From contig NC_056757.1 of assembly GCF_018687715.1 (NCBI RefSeq), positions 24,771,001-24,835,000 on the forward strand: a DNA stretch of 64,000 nucleotides, given 5' to 3'. The notes beneath the pieces were generated by a model. It had not been told where the DNA came from and did no database searches. It worked only from the letters and a program-made list of their open reading frames with translations. Shown here one piece after another: positions 11,292-25,419 of the stretch (position 1 is its first letter; the number at the start of each line of letters is the position of its first letter). The translations under genes were made by a program, and so were the position numbers. The DNA is from Carya illinoinensis. Taxonomy: Eukaryota > Streptophyta > Magnoliopsida > Fagales > Juglandaceae.

Positions 11292-12139
11292 GAAACCCAT
11301 CCTTTGTGAGCACATCGTGTGTATGTTTTCCACCTATCTTTCTGTTAATACTTAAATTCACATAACAGGTCAGAAGGGAGAAATGAATTATTTCTGGCCC
11401 ACTATGATGATTCAGACTTTGAGACAGTGTTCTTCACTTTCATCCATAACATAAATATAAATAACCAAATAAAAATAAATAAGAAAGATATAGAAATTTA
11501 TGTGGTTTGGCATAAAAGCATAAGTTCATGGGTTATTTGGAGGAAAAATCCACAATGATAGATAATTTTACAATCTCTCATGGCCTCACATATTGCTCAA
11601 TACAATGGATAAATCTAGGGTTTCAAGAGGTTAAAGATAATGCCTCACTTGAGAGAGATCTGGTGGAGTCACTATGTGTGGTGAGTTTGTAAGTAGAGAG
11701 TTTGTGGATATCTCCTCCTTTCATAGAGATCTATTTTCTTCCTTAGAGTGATAGAGACTAACTTGTCATGTGAAATATTTTCCTTTTAGAAGTCTGAGCT
11801 AACTGCTTTTAGTTTATCTCTTTCTTGTCTTATCTCTTGGTTTTATCTCTTCCCTTATTATTAGTGATAGGTTTTCAATAGATTGGACCCAATCAATTTT
11901 GTCCCTAATACTTTCATTAGAATTTTTCTCACTTAATGTATAAGCTTCTTGTTGAAAAAAATGCTATTTATTAAAACTCCTTGCATCCAAATTAACAATA
12001 TCCCATAATTACTTATTCTCATCGCATGAATTTTATTAAACCTGGAACTGAATGTCTCGATCTCAACCTTGTACATGATTAATTTATGAATATATCCTTT
12101 TCTATTTTTCTTAGACCATACTGTTTCATAAGCATATAT
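11290..12139. other. Possible LTR or retroelement remnant, no gene
   Basis: The block at about 11480-11700 contains words commonly seen in plant LTR or leader sequences (TTTATGTGGTTTGGC, then GGGTTATTTGGAGGAAAAATC). Without a second copy or a boundary I cannot define an element. No coding sequence is supportable. Confidence 0.3.
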
Positions 12140-12904
12140 CACTACAATGGAAATGATTTTTTGGGACAATTTTTTTAACGAAATTAAATCGTTCCAAAAA
12201 CTGATTTTAGGGATGAAATTCAAATTTCGTTTCTAAATTTTGGCAATAGTCGTAGTTGTTTACTGTTTGAATAACAAATATGATGTTCAAACAAGTTATC
12301 TAGGGATGAAAATGTCATCTCCAATAAATTTTCCGTTCAATTTGTTAAGAAAATGTTCAACCATGAAAGGAAAAAAAAAACATTTGAACAAAAATTAGTT
12401 ACAATTGAATTAAAAAATAGTGGGATAAGTTACTAATTTAAGCGGGACATCGACTTACACATCGAATGATTTATATAATTGTTCGAACGCCAAATAAGTT
12501 TTTTTATGGAATTAAAAATTGAACCATATTATAGTTCGAACACTTTATATTTCATTTGATTGTTATTTCTTGAGGCGGAAGAAGTTTTTCCAAATAAAAT
12601 AATTGTTCAAACATTAAATTATACATTCAAACGTACCTAAATCAATTAGGTAGGGATAAATATTTAATTTATGGGAAAAAATAGCAGTTAAAGAATATAT
12701 AGAATAAAGATCATTAAATAATTTAGAAAAAAAAAGAGAGACGTAAAAAAGGTTAGTCATTGTTAAAAATAAGAATAAATAAATGTGATAGAAGGGATAA
12801 TTAATGATATTTAAGCAACTATTCATAAGTAAATTAATTTTAACAAAATTGTCATGTCCATACAAAAAACTATGAAAGTGAAAATAAAATGTATACATAA
12901 TGCC

Positions 12905-14100
12905 CTCAAATCACAGACCACAGACTCGACTCCTGCTAGGCATGCCTCGACCTGTGTTAGTTGAGTCAAGATCGCCACCTGAGTCATCTACACATCTCTA
13001 CCCAACTTTGTGATGATACTAGTAATCTCTATACGTACGTCAAAGATGACACTTTGGATCTTTGTATGCATTGAATCCATCAACTCTATTATGCGTGCAC
13101 GGATCTCTGCTTGCACTATATCTGTAATCTCTTCATGAATAAAAATTTGTGTTGCTCTTGTGTAATGGCCTCACCTGATACCCCATGAATAGTCAGGTGT
13201 GCATCTCCATGAATCTCAAGCGTCTCTACAGTGGGATCACAAGGCTTCTTGTTAGAATGTCCCTTACTTCGTGATAAGGTGGAGGAGTTGATTGGCCCAA
13301 TTGACTCTTGGACACGCTTAGCAACATTTTATTGGACACATGTCTCTACCAAAAACAATGTAATCAAGATCCCAAAGGGAAAGATATCTATTGTAATATA
13401 GTTAGCATCCGATCCAATCCTAACAAAGATATAGCTCGCTAGGTCTATAGGCTCTCCACGAGTGATGCGTATCATAAATCGTGCCCGATCCAAGCCAACC
13501 TTGATCTTGTGCTACTACGAATCAATGATGTTGGTGATGACTAAGTTCATTATCTTGAAAAATCTAGATAAATAAGCTTGTTTGATACTTTTGGTCCCAT
13601 AATAGGGAGGAGCATCTGGGTTCACAACTAAGTGTCGAATCTCATGATAATGGAGGCCATCTAGTTCATTTAAATCAATTCCCCCGTCTCAATTGTGTCC
13701 CCATCACCTGCACATGTAGATTTTGCAAGCACCATGTTTGGATCTGTAGTGGGTAGCTGAGGGATACCAAGAAACTTGGCGATTGTGTCCACTGAAAATG
13801 CAATGGTTATACCCCGAACTAATTACGTGTGCGCCTCATAATCTTGGCTAGCACCACCAAGCTTGCCATAGAACTCAAATACCATGTCATATATGCGTCC
13901 CTTCATCCTTCTGGTCAAGCATTGGTTGCCAAGCACGCTATATGAACACAGATGATACGGACTACCCCTTCCAGCTAGCTAGGTAAGATCCTAAAATTTG
14001 TCAAGCTTTACTTGACGCTCCAATAATAGTGTTCTCTCTCAAACTTCTTCATTTGAGGGTTGACCTGTCCTACAATGCTTTCAATCTCTATAAGCCATGG
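12905..14100 (-). pseudogene. CACTA B ORF3 relic (putative plant transposon protein family)
   Basis: Read on the minus strand with several frame changes, this region matches the intact ORF3 of element D block by block. LLLERQVKLDKF pairs with LVEREIILGDF. YDMVFEFYGKLGG pairs with YPEMVGEFYRAMG. LVRGITIAFSVDTIAKFLG pairs with VVRGVSIIFSPRVIAEFL. NPDAPPYYGTKSIKQA pairs with PEAPPYDGSKVIRQA. DRARFMIRITRGEPIDLA pairs with ERARFLLRLARGEPIDLT. LSRSKGHSNKK closes the match. It lies between B's 5' end and its TNP2 and points the opposite way, the same arrangement as in C and D. Many stops and shifts make it dead. Confidence 0.75.
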
Positions 14101-14628
14101 TGAACTTGAATTTTTCAAAAATAATATAAATTGTAGTAGTTATAAAATAATTATTATTAGAAGCTATAAATTTCGTGGAAACTAAAATGTCATATAGAAA
14201 GACGAAAACAGTTAGAATATATAAAAAAAGGTTAACAGATGTAAAATTTTCAAACAATATTCAAAGGTCATTATTAATGATTAACTTTAAGTGGAGTGAT
14301 TATTATGAGTTTTGCAATTATTAGATTATTCTTTAGGTATGCACGGTTTTTATAGTGTATTTATCATTGCATATTATTATATTTTTGTAGGTAATATATG
14401 TTCAATAACTTATATATTATTAAATACTATATATGATTCTAGTGCATAGTATATTTTAGGTCATGGAAACTCACTTAGTAAATTAATCCATGCGCAATTA
14501 TTTGTATGTGTTGTTTGTATTATTTTTGCATCTTGTATATTGCATCCAAGAAAACATTAGACACATTCACGTTGGTGGATAACTCTTGAATTGTCCAAAG
14601 TGGATAGTTTGAGATTCTAAAGTCATTT

Positions 14629-17600
14629 TTGCAAACTCATCAACTCTGTTTGTTCCCATTCGACATTGTAATTTTGATAGAATCATCCCAATATCCAACA
14701 TTTGAGCCTTCGCATGAGGAAACTTATATTGATGAAGATGCTCAAATAGAGGTTGGTGATGATGACTATGATGAGGATATGGAGAAAATGCTTGGTAATA
14801 TTAGTGCGGGAATGTTTTTGGCCTAAGATGCTAGGGATACATCAATGGCAACTGTTGTAGGCCATAACACTTTTGCATGCTTGTGAGAAGATTCATAGCA
14901 TGAATTAAATTCAAGATGTAGAAGACATATAAGTTGTCATTTACAGTCTGATTGCTTCATATAAAATCCATGTGCCAAATATGGGTTAAGGCTGTTAATA
15001 TGTTACTTGAGCTATTTAAAGAGGCACTTCCATCGGACAATGTTTTGCCTTCAAATTCTATGGAGCTAAGCAAATGAAGCAAGAACTCAAGATTGACTAT
15101 AATATAATCCACGCATGTAAGAATGATTACGTTCTATTTTGGCAAGATAATTGGTATCTTAACAAGCGTCCAATGTGCCATGAATTAAGATAGACATTTG
15201 ACAAGCAGAATATGTGTCAGAATGTGTGTTAGAAGATGGTAGGTCACTTTTCATTATACCGAGATTACAACGGTACTTATGCCACATGACTGTAGACATG
15301 ATATGACATTCATCAAATAGAGTTAGCAATGAGAATGTATTGTCACATCTTGTTGAGTCTCAAGTCTAGAAGGAGTTTGATTTGAAACATCCATAGTTTG
15401 CTGAAAAATCTCGTAATGTGTGACTTGTCTTGGTAATAGATGAATTTAATTCATTTGAAAACATAAGTACTAGTAATTGTACTTGGCCGATAGTATTCAT
15501 GCCATATAATTTAATACCATGGAAATAGTGAGCGGTCCATATTTCATATTGATTTTGCTCATTCCTAGTTTGGGATCAACGAGAAATGAGAACGACGTGC
15601 ATTTATGGCCATTGATTGCAGAGTTGAAAAATTTATATGAAAATGGGATCCTTAGACTCCATACATTTGATGCATCAACACGCGAGTCGTCCAAGATGTA
15701 TGCTACATTGTATGGACAATAAATGAATTTTCCTCATATGAAAATTTATAATGTTTAAACACTAAGGGGAAAATGACATGTCCAATTTTTAACAAACATA
15801 TCCATTCTGAGTGACTTACGAATGAGAGGAAACTATGCTTCGTGGGTCATCGATATTTTTACCTGTTGAGTTTTCAAGGAAACGCGTTGGAAGCATTCTT
15901 CTTCTACTTTTTCTACTAGTTTGTCCTATTCTGACAAGGAACCACGTACGGAACAAGAGTCCATGTGTTGTTGAGTGGCAAAAAATTTAATTATTCTTGC
16001 ATAGCAAGACGCCAATGAGGCTCTCGCTTGGCTTGAGAATAGCGGATTTAAGGATGCAATGGTCACAAGTAGTCATCCACGGGTTGAAACCAAAACTTTG
16101 ACATACAAAACAACTAACTATATGTCAAGAGATTGGTTAAGTACGAGGAGGACTAGATGAACCGAGATGATATCACAGCTAATTCCACCTTCACAATTGG
16201 ATTTCATTTGAACCATTTAGTGTTGCCGTGTTGTAATAGAAACAAGAATGAAATACGAAAATATTATATTTATTATTATATAATACATAAAAATAATAAT
16301 ATTATAATATTATAATAATAAATGTATCAAACTCATAGTGGTATTTATTTTACTCAAGATTGGGTCTCTCTACCCAATACATTAGAAACTCATTGCCCAT
16401 GGAGAAAGACCGTTTCAACATAAAAAAAATATGACTGTAATAGTGGACTTGAAATTGTAACCTCCCATTGCTCTATCTCTAGATCTGATAGTTTAAGCAT
16501 GCAGTCGATAATGAAGATAGAAACATAGAAAGTGTGCAGTGAGGGATCTTTATAGGTAGTCAGTTTTTACTTAACTCAGCCCAAGCAACGCCTAAAGACT
16601 TCCATGCCTTTCTTGGTTGTTCCAACCCAACCGGCAATTTCCGACAGGTCTTTCTAAATTTATAGAACAAGAAGTGGAACTACAAGAAAGCTTTCTTTAT
16701 CTTAATCGATAACCAATCCATTTTCAAATATAGTTGGGATACTTTTCCCAAGAAATGGGTAAAAAAAATAGAAAGATATGAACATGGGAATACACCTAAT
16801 ATCAATACGGACTACCCATTTCAATTGTTGTGCTTTCTTAAATTGCATACCTATACAAGGGTTCAACTTTCAATCGATATTTGCACAGTTGACTATGTCG
16901 CTCGAAATTGAAGATTTGAAGTGGTCTATAATTTTCCACTCCCGGAGTCTATACTTCAAGTTCTTGAGGAGTTCCAAGATGTTATGCCCAAGGAGCTCCC
17001 CGAGTCTTTGCCGCCACATCAAGTTGTTGATCATGAGATCAAGCTAGTGCTGAAAGCCAAACCACCCACTCTTAGTTGAGAAAGCAAACCAAAAAGAGAA
17101 TTAAGCAATTTATTTTGCTGCTATTGGTCCCAGGGAATCAATAAATGGAATTGAAGCACCAAACAGAGTACCATAGATGGCATGGAAATATTAGAATGTT
17201 TGATGACACTGCCGAATGGGAGTACCCTCCACCATATTTATCTAGGTAAGATGTAGTTGTGCAATTGGTGATGTCTTTGAGAATGAATTTCAAAAAAAGC
17301 ATGAAAGCTAAAGCGAACTCCAAATGAGTTGAATTGGACAAGGAATAACATTTATTTTAACTACCATACTAGTTGATGTTAAAACTACTGCATATTCTCA
17401 ATATTATGCATATTGAAAAATATATATACGATTAAGTGTTAGGCACATTGATATCAATTGAAGGTAAAACATAAGATACAATAAACTCACATGAGGATCT
17501 GAAACAATTGGGAATAAAACCGAAAATGCACTTACGACAAGATGGCTTTTCTGTCTATTTACCAATTGGTTGGTATACACTATCAAGGAAGGAAAGAGTT

Positions 17601-19296
17601 AAATCTTACAAGTGGCTAATGAAAATTAATTTACCACAAAATATGACTCGAACTTTATAAGGTGTGTGTGTACACATGATTGGAAGACCATTGGATTAAA
17701 AAGTCACAATTGTCATTTTTTTACAATGGATCTCTTGCTAGTTGGTATCCGTGGTTACTTGACAAGGGATGTGCGCATGGCTTTGACTGAGTTTGGTGCA
17801 TGTTCAAATATTTATGTGACAGAATGTTGAATGTAAAAGTTTTGGAATGAATGGAACATTAAATTACCATAATATTTTTTAAGTTGGAGTATATTTACCC
17901 ATCGTCGTTCTTCAATGTAGGGACTTAACCATTCATTTGCCACGAGAAGCTCGACTTGTAAGACCAGTCGAGTAAAGACGGATGTCTCCAATTGAAGGGC
18001 TTTTTGGAAAGCTGAAACATATAGTGGATAACAAGGCTTGCCTTGAAGGTTCAATTGCAAAAGCCTCTATTGACGATGAGTGACATACATTTTATTCCAA
18101 GTACTTCCACGGAGTTGACATGAGATTCGATTGACCAGAAATAAATTTTGATGGTGGCGAAGCAAGACAAACAAATGGGTTTTTTGTGTTTCCCCAATAC
18201 GTATGTCTAATTGGTGCTTCAGGTGGTTATGCTTTATGCAGAAGAGAGTTTGAAAAAGCTTTGTGGTACATGCTCAAAAATTGCCCTCAGATCGAAAACC
18301 ACTTGAAGTAAGTATGTCATTATTTTTCAATTAATATTATAATCTCCTTAAAAAATTAAAAAAATTCTAAGGTACACATTAATTTTCATTTTTTGTTATT
18401 AAAAAACTCAAAGAACAATGAGTAACTGATATAAAACGGAAACGTGAAAAAGAGTTTCCAAAATGGTTTGAACAACGAGGAATGACATGATAGATGCCAA
18501 ATTTGAATTATTACCTTGCACTTATAATTGTTTACTTGTTGTATGTTTATGCTGTCTTCATAATGTAGGTTGTAGAAATACATGCGAGTAACCAAAATGA
18601 TATCTCAGATCAATTGTATGCATTGGCACATGACTCATTGAGATGCGCAGTTTGACATTTTGCATGTATTTCTAGGCGAAGTATGTATCACACAATATAT
18701 CAAGAACATTATTGAAAAACACAAAATAGTGGTGTTTTAGTAAAAAACACAAACCATTGATTTATATGGAGTTATTGTCGAAATAATTGGCTTGAAACTT
18801 TTTTTTTGGGGGGGGAGAGGGGCATATAGTTTAATTAACTATTTTAAGTGCGATTGGTGGGATTTAAGCAATCCTCGATTAGGAGTGTGCAATGATGAGT
18901 ATTGTTTTAGTATTAATACATAGCGAAAATTGTATGATGATGATCAGTTTTTTTGGCTTCTCAAGTATCTCAAGTCTTTTACTTAGATTATCTTGAGTTA
19001 AGAAATTAATGGTGAGTGTTACAAAAGTTTTCTCTAAGAAATATATATGATATTATCCTTGAGGGGGAGGGACAAGAAGAAGAAGAAGAAGGTTCCTTTA
19101 CACGAGAAGTATATCAAGAGAGTCAACCTGTTTGTAACTTGTTTGTGGATTTCAGTCAGTATGATATAATTCCTTTATGTAGGAAAAATATTGAGACTGA
19201 ATTGTTGATACAGCAGTTGAAGAAAATGGTGAATGATCTGAAGAAGTTACAGATGAGGAGGGCGAGTGGTCAACTGAAACTAATACTGCTGAGTGA
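14629..19296 (+). pseudogene. CACTA B TNP2 transposase relic
   Basis: The plus strand shows degraded TNP2 blocks in order. 14700-14826: acidic linker ending EDMEKMLGNISAGMF. About 15085: IDYNIIHACKNDYVLFW. About 15710-15870: YIVWTINEFSSYENL, then ERKLCFVGHRYF. About 17190-17400: EWEYPPPYLS, then NIMHIEKYI. About 17650-17800: THDWKTIGLKSHNCHFF and VGIRGYLTRDVRMALTEFG. 17985-18310: PIEGLFGKLKHIVDNKACL and IGASGGYALCRREFEKAL. It ends at 19296 with EEVTDEEGEWSTETN, like the C-terminus in D. The N-terminal transposase-associated domain is missing. Numerous stops occur, and a gypsy remnant splits it at about 15870-17135. Confidence 0.8.
15870..17135 (+). mobile_element. Ty3-gypsy remnant inside B TNP2
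   Basis: TNP2 homology stops after CFVGHRYF (about 15865) and resumes about 17140. Between them, at about 16963-17060, the plus strand encodes EEFQDVMPKELPESLPPHQ followed by VVDHEIKL, the typical linker just before the reverse transcriptase of plant Ty3-gypsy elements. No LTR pair or target-site duplication could be recognised, so the boundaries are estimates from where TNP2 homology breaks. Confidence 0.55.
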
Positions 19297-20697
19297 TGTG
19301 TTTTGAGTTCACATTACACAACCTCACAAATTTTTTATGTCGATGTATGTTTTAGTGCTTTCAAATCATGCCACCCAAATGAAAGGAATTTCGCATCCCA
19401 TATCCACCCATTCCTGGCTCGCCAATTAACTCACATGTTAAGATTAACTCTCCATAATGAGGTAAAATAGTAATAAGAATTTTGTCTCAATTAAGGCGAA
19501 TCGTAATACTAAATATTTTCTAATTTATCATTTCATTCGTTTCTACAATCACTATACAATAACTATGATCTTGTTTAGAGCTAACCATACAATCTCGTCG
19601 AGATCAAGGTATTATTAGAGGTGTCACAATAGAAAAAACTCATGAAGTGCATAAGATTAAGGTTAACATTCCTGATGACCACATCGGAGGTGGAGGAGGA
19701 CCAGTGGCTTGGCTTGCTTTACACGTGGGTACTCTTACAAGAACTTATGCACCTTTGGCTATGAGTTCATGGCTTAAAGTCTCCCAAATGGTCAAAGAAC
19801 AAACCAATAAGCATTGTTTGGTAATGCTTAATTTATTTATCAATTTATTTAATATGTTTAGCCAAAATATAGAATATGCAAATGATTTGTTCGTATAATA
19901 GTTTTTTCATGGATGACTTAGAACTAAATTTTGGGTGGAGAGAGAAGTGTAAGACTGTAGATGAGCTTATGTATAATACATACCGTAAATATAAGTCGAT
20001 ATGTCATGAGCATTACAGTAAGTTCGAGAACAAGGACAAGGTGTGCCAATATTCATTTTAGGACATTCGATTTTGCAATTGGGGAAAATTTTATGACATG
20101 TTTAAAGATCATGCATATAAGGTAAATGAATTATTTTACTTATTATATTTTATAAATTTTTCTTGTAAATATTTACTAGTTATCTATAGGAGTGGAGTTC
20201 TATAAACAAAGTAAATAGATCGAACTTGAAGATTCATCATCATGCAAACTCAAAATCTTTCTATCGTGTCTCTAAGAAACTAGTAATATTATTTTTTAAT
20301 GGGTTGCTCACTTTGATATTTGTCATATTCAAATGAGTTTATTCTTGTAAAATATGTGTCTTATAGTAAGAATCATATAAAAGTTATGATTTGGTAGAAT
20401 TATAAGTTGCATCATTTATTGATCGTAATGGAGAGTGGACTCATCCCAATGCAGATGAAAATTATGTATAAATTATTATCTATTTTAACTAAAGAATTGT
20501 GTACTTGTTGCAATATTAATTCTTTCTCTTAAGTGAAGGAAAAAATGGTTGTCTTGTGTGTTTATTTTTTATTTTTTGATAATTAGAAACTTCATTAAAA
20601 AACACCAATACATCAGTTGTTGTCAAACCATAAAAAATGGTGAACAAAAGAAGGAATCTGCTCCCACCAAACATTAATATCTTCAATGTTCCAAGCA

Positions 20698-23652
20698 TAT
20701 CTAGCTAAGGAATGAGCTACCCCATTCCCTATCCTATTAACATGTGCCACTTGAACTTCCTAAAAACGCATAAATAAATGCTTGATCTCATCGAGAAAAT
20801 TACCAGCACTAGCATACGAGGCTTCTGTGGATTGCAGCTCTTGAAGCACACTAAGATAGTCTATTTCAATGATCAATTTTGGGATGCCTAGTGGAATGCA
20901 AAGTTGTATTCCTCTCAACATAGAAATGGCCTCAATCGTTGCTACCTCATCCACCTCAGTCTCACTTTTGCTAGCAGCCATCAAAACAACTCCATTTTTA
21001 TCTCGCAGAACAGCCCCAATGCCAGCTCTCCTTTGGTCCGTAAAGATTGCCCCATCCACATTGACTTTAAGAAACTCATCTAGTGGAGCTTGCCACTTAG
21101 ATATCTATTGTAGTTGCTGCCTTGATGTAATAGCTCACACGTCATTGAATGCCTTGCAGATTGATATAGCATGCTCAACAGCTTGCACAGGTTGTATTAC
21201 ATTCTGCTCCATCTGCATTTGATTTCTTCTGTACCATGAACTCCAACAGATGACAAAGAACAGAGTTAAATCTACCTCACTGCCTTGCATCTGAATCTTT
21301 CGTATAGTTTGACTAAAACTGAGAGAAGAATAAAAAAATTTGAACAATGGGAAGAATTTCTGCCAAACAAATTGATTAGTAGGACAATTTAACAAAGCAT
21401 GAGTAATATCTTCCTCATTATCCAAACAAAAATAGCATAGAGGTTCCACATCCACCCTTTTCCTCCTAAGGTTCATGAGAGTGGGAAAAATGTCCTTACA
21501 AGCTTTCCAAGCAAACATTTTAATCTTCCTTGGGACTTTCATATGCCAAAGTTTCCCCATCTCCACTAGCCTCAATGTTATGAATCAATTTGTATGCACT
21601 TTTAACAGTGAAGCTTCCATTTACTGCCTTGTCCCAAATCCACCTATCTACATAAGGATTTGATGATAATCGAACCTTTAGGATCTCCTTAGCTATACTT
21701 GGATTAAAGAGAGCTCTAATGAACTGTTCATTCCATGTTCTAGTTGTCGCATCAATTAAAATGTCCACTATTGCTTCTTCATCAATTTTCGACCCATTAC
21801 TTCTATCTAAATCAGGTTGTAAAAGTCTAAGGCCAGGTAACCAAGGGTCCTTCCAAATCTTCACTAATTCACCATTTCCCACACACCGCCTACAACCTTT
21901 CAACAACCATCTCCTTGTTTCAAATATTCCTCTCCATGCATAGGAAGGATTGGTCCCTAAAGATGCTTGGAAAAAAGAACAATTGGGGTAATACTTGGAC
22001 TTGAAAAGTCTCTGCAGCAAGGAATTCTCATATTGCAGAAGTCGCCAACCTTGCTTAGCCAAGAATGAGATATTAAAGAAATGTAAATCACGAAACCCCA
22101 TCCCACCTCTAAATTTGGGCACACATAAATTTTTCCAACTTATCCAATGGATTTTCCTCCCCTCACTCCTTTGTCCCCACCAAAACCTCGCCTTCATCCT
22201 TTCTAATTCTCTACATAAGGTCACAAGTAATTTAAAGCAGCTCATAGAATAAGTAGGTATATATAAGGCAATTGCTTTAATAAAAACATCTCTCCCCCCT
22301 TGAGAAAGTAGTTTCTCTTTCCAACTCTGTAAATTTGACCACACCCTTGTCTGAATGCGCTCAAAATATCTAGATTTAGACCTCCCTACAAAGATTGGCA
22401 GCTCTAAATATTTATCATACTGTTGGAAAGTTCTAATACCCCATAAGTGCAACAACTCTCTCTGTTTAATGGCATCTACATTTTTCGAAAAAACCATAGT
22501 TGTTTTCCCTTTAATCACCTTTTCCCTGAAGCCATCTCATATTTTGTCAATAGACCTTGAATAAATATGGTTGTTTTAACATCAACCTAACAGAAAACTA
22601 TGTTATCATCGGCAAAGAGAATGTGAGTTACGATTAGAGCCCCTCTGTAGATTTTTACACCTATCAAATTCCTCTACACCTCAGCATCTTTCAATAATGC
22701 TATTAAGCCTTCAGTACAAAAGAGAAAAAGGTAAGGGGATAGTGGATCCCTTGCCTAATACCCCTTGTAGGTGTAATAGTTCGATGAGCATGTCCATTTA
22801 TTAAAACTGAAAAGGTTACAGTTTTAATACACTCCATAATAAGGCTAACAAATCTGGGAGCAAACCCCAACTTGAGCATGATTTTCTCTAAGAAACCCCA
22901 TTCAACTCTATCATATGCCTTATTCATGTCTAATTTAATAGACATATAGCCTTTCTTTCCATGTCATTTATTTCACAGGTAATTCACCAATTCACAAGCT
23001 ATCAAAAAATTGTTACTAATTAACCTGTCCCCCACAAAAGCACACTGAGATTTAGATATAATGGCAGGTAAAACAGCCTTCAGTCTATTAACAATGACTT
23101 TAGAAACAAGCTTGTAAACTACATTATACAAGCTAATTGGGCGGTAATTAGAGACAAACTCACAAGTTTTCTTCTTCAAAATCAAACTTACGAGTGTATG
23201 ATTTAGTCGAGAAGGTAATTTACCTATGTTGAGGGAATCCAAAACTACAGCTGTGACAGAATCACCCACTATGTGCCAATAGGATTGAAAAAACACAGCA
23301 GACATTCCATCAGGTCCCGGTGCCTTATTGGCTGGATTTGATCCAAAGTTAGCTTTACTTCATCTGCAATAAAGGGCTTGGAAAGATCAAAATTCATTTA
23401 TGTAGTGACTCTTTTATCAAAAAAGCTCAATACGTCCTCTTGATCAACCTGCACAGTGGAAGTGCAGAGATCCTTGAAAAAATCAACAACCAATTCATCC
23501 CTTAGTGCACCCTCTAACAAAATTCCCCCTGCATCCTTGAGGCCCCTTATTAAATTCCTTTTCGTTCGAGTAGATGCATTAGAATGAAAAACCCATGTGT
23601 TTTGACCTCCCTGTTTTAACCATTGTACCCTGGATCTTTGGCGCCACATCAC
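20698..23652 (-). pseudogene. LINE ORF2 C-terminal part: RT, zf-RVT, RNase H
   Basis: RT core at about 23305-22520 reads KLPSRLNHTLVSLILKK, YRPISLYNVVYKLVSKVI, KLDMNKAYDRVEWGFLEKI, RGIRQG, and the active-site FADDN near 22602-22616 (FADD in place of YADD, normal in plant L1). The conserved post-RT region spans 22518-21520 (WSNLQSWKEKLLSQGGRDV, GGMGFRDLHFFNISFLAKQ). The zinc-binding zf-RVT domain spans 21575-21135 (PRKIKMFAWKACKDIFPT, CYFCLDNEEDITHALLNC). RNase H spans 21059-20698 (MDGAIFTDQRRAGIGAVLRD, ending HVNRIGNGVAHSLARYAW). Separate frames show the pol gene is broken in at least four places. Confidence 0.85.
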
Positions 23653-24079
23653 CTATTCCCTTTCAAGCCATAATTGAACTTCCTTTCAAGCTTGACTAAG
23701 ACCACTAGGATCTAGGTCATAAGAATGAATAAACTGCACTCTCTCAAGCTTGGCTCTAGCCTCATTTAGATTCTTCTTAACAAGCCCAAAAGAATCTTTG
23801 TTCCATATTTTAAGTTGTTCCCCACAACCTTGAATAAGACTAATCAATCCTTCCATACCCTGGTTGCCACCCCTGGTACTCCAAACTTGTTCGATAATAT
23901 TCTCGCACTACACCTCTCCCACCCATATGGCATCAAAGCGGAATTGTTTAGGTCTCCTCTGCACAGCCTTATAGCAAGAGGATTCAAAAACAATTGGTAA
24001 ATGATCCAAATGTGCTATAGTTCCATGTTGAACCGCAAATTGTGGAAGCAACTGAGTCAACGAATCATTTCCCAAAAAC

Positions 24080-24670
24080 CTATCCAAATGCTAAAAATTT
24101 GAGCATTTCTTTCCCTCCCATTCCACCAAGTGAACTTTTGTCCTTTGTACCCAAATCCCTCAACTCACACTCGGTTAACACCCCTCGAAAAGCCTCAATC
24201 TGAGAAACAGGTCTGAATCTCCCACCTCGTTTTTCATGTGAATGTAAAACTTTGTTGAAATCACCCCCCAATAACCATGGCATTTGCTCAAAAGAATTGG
24301 GGGTTCTAACGAGATTCCAAGTAGAGGATCTATGTGATGCTTCTGGGTGACCATATAAACCCGTAAATCCCCACACCATTAAATCTGCCATTTTAATGTG
24401 AGCATCAATATGATATCTTGAGTAAGACCTAATTTCAATTCTCAAATCCGAATTCCACAATAGAGCCAACCCCTCACTTCGCCCCTCAAAATCAACAGTA
24501 AAACAATTTAGAAAACCTAATTTACGGTTACATACATTCATACCTCTTGTTGTCAGCTTCGTCTCCTGCAAAAATAGAAAGTTGGGCTCTTCTAGCACAA
24601 TTAAATCGCGTACTACTTGAATTCTCAATGGGTTCCCAAGCCCACGAGAATTCCAACAAATGGTTTTCAT
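24080..24670 (-). pseudogene. LINE ORF2 AP-endonuclease domain
   Basis: A minus-strand frame of 196 residues starts MKTICWNSRGLGNPLR and contains LFLQETKL, LLGGDFNKVL and FRGVLTECELRDLG. These are the CWNxRGLG, QET and GDFN motifs of the exonuclease-endonuclease-phosphatase fold that nicks target DNA in L1 retrotransposition. The frame ends before the C-terminal SDH-type motif, where a frameshift separates it from RT. Confidence 0.85.
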
Positions 24671-25419
24671 GGTTGGTGGCAGGTTTAAACGTCAGCCTCT
24701 GTCGATGAAACAAGTAGTACCTTTGAAGAACGCAAATCTAGATATCCTCAGAAATGCTCCTCCCTTTCTTTGCTTGAGCTTCCTTCAATTTGGTAGTTGA
24801 AACCCGTTTACTCGACTTCACTTGTGAAGAAACACCTTCAGCTTTCACCTATCTTGCTCGGTCCCCTTTCCTCTTCCAGAAGGATTTAGATGGGACTGAA
24901 TTAGGTAGCAACACCTTATTGAACTCAGGGTTATTAGGAGATAGGCCCAAGTCAGAATAGCCCATTACAGGAGAACAAGCTGGGCCCGTCAATCTTATCT
25001 GACCTTCCTCTGCATCATCCTTCAACATTACGTCTTCTACCTGATTCTAAGATTCACTCCTATCATTAACCACATCTTCAACGGCCTCAACCTCCACCAT
25101 TGTAGCCCCATCAATGCCATTAACCCCCTCGTTTAACTATTGCACTATCTTCGCATATAATGGCTCCTCCATATTTAAATTCCTTTGAGTAACCATTGTA
25201 TCTATTCCCAAAGGCGTTGTAGGGAACATCTTTGATTAAATATACATCTAATCAGAATTCCGCAACAAGTGTTCTTAAACATCTGAGAATATCTGAGAAC
25301 ACTTACAAAAGTTTTGGGTCCACATTCAGGATTTTTGAGGAGTTTTGGTCATTGCGTCAAGGCTTCTAACTCATCCTCATCATGCAATAATGCCTTCATC
25401 AGTTCTAGAGATTTAGTGC

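Larger units (their letters stand above)
20558..25200 (-). mobile_element. L1-type LINE, 5'-truncated, inserted in CACTA B ORF2
   Basis: Reading the minus strand from about 25195 downward: a charged tail of ORF1 (PNNPEFNKVLLPNSVPSKSF), an AP-endonuclease, reverse transcriptase, zf-RVT and RNase H, then a short 3' UTR ending in an A-rich tail (RC of 20559-20580). The order is that of plant L1 ORF2. The main part of ORF1 is missing, as expected for 5' truncation during target-primed reverse transcription. I could not find a clear target-site duplication. Multiple frameshifts and stops break the pol ORF. Confidence 0.85.

Noticed and set aside
11023..11365. Open frames on both strands with LSLSLS or RERERE
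   Set aside because: Both are translations of the (CT)35 repeat.
20869..22564. Several plus-strand frames of 60-117 codons
   Set aside because: They are antisense shadows of the LINE RT, zf-RVT and RNase H domains.
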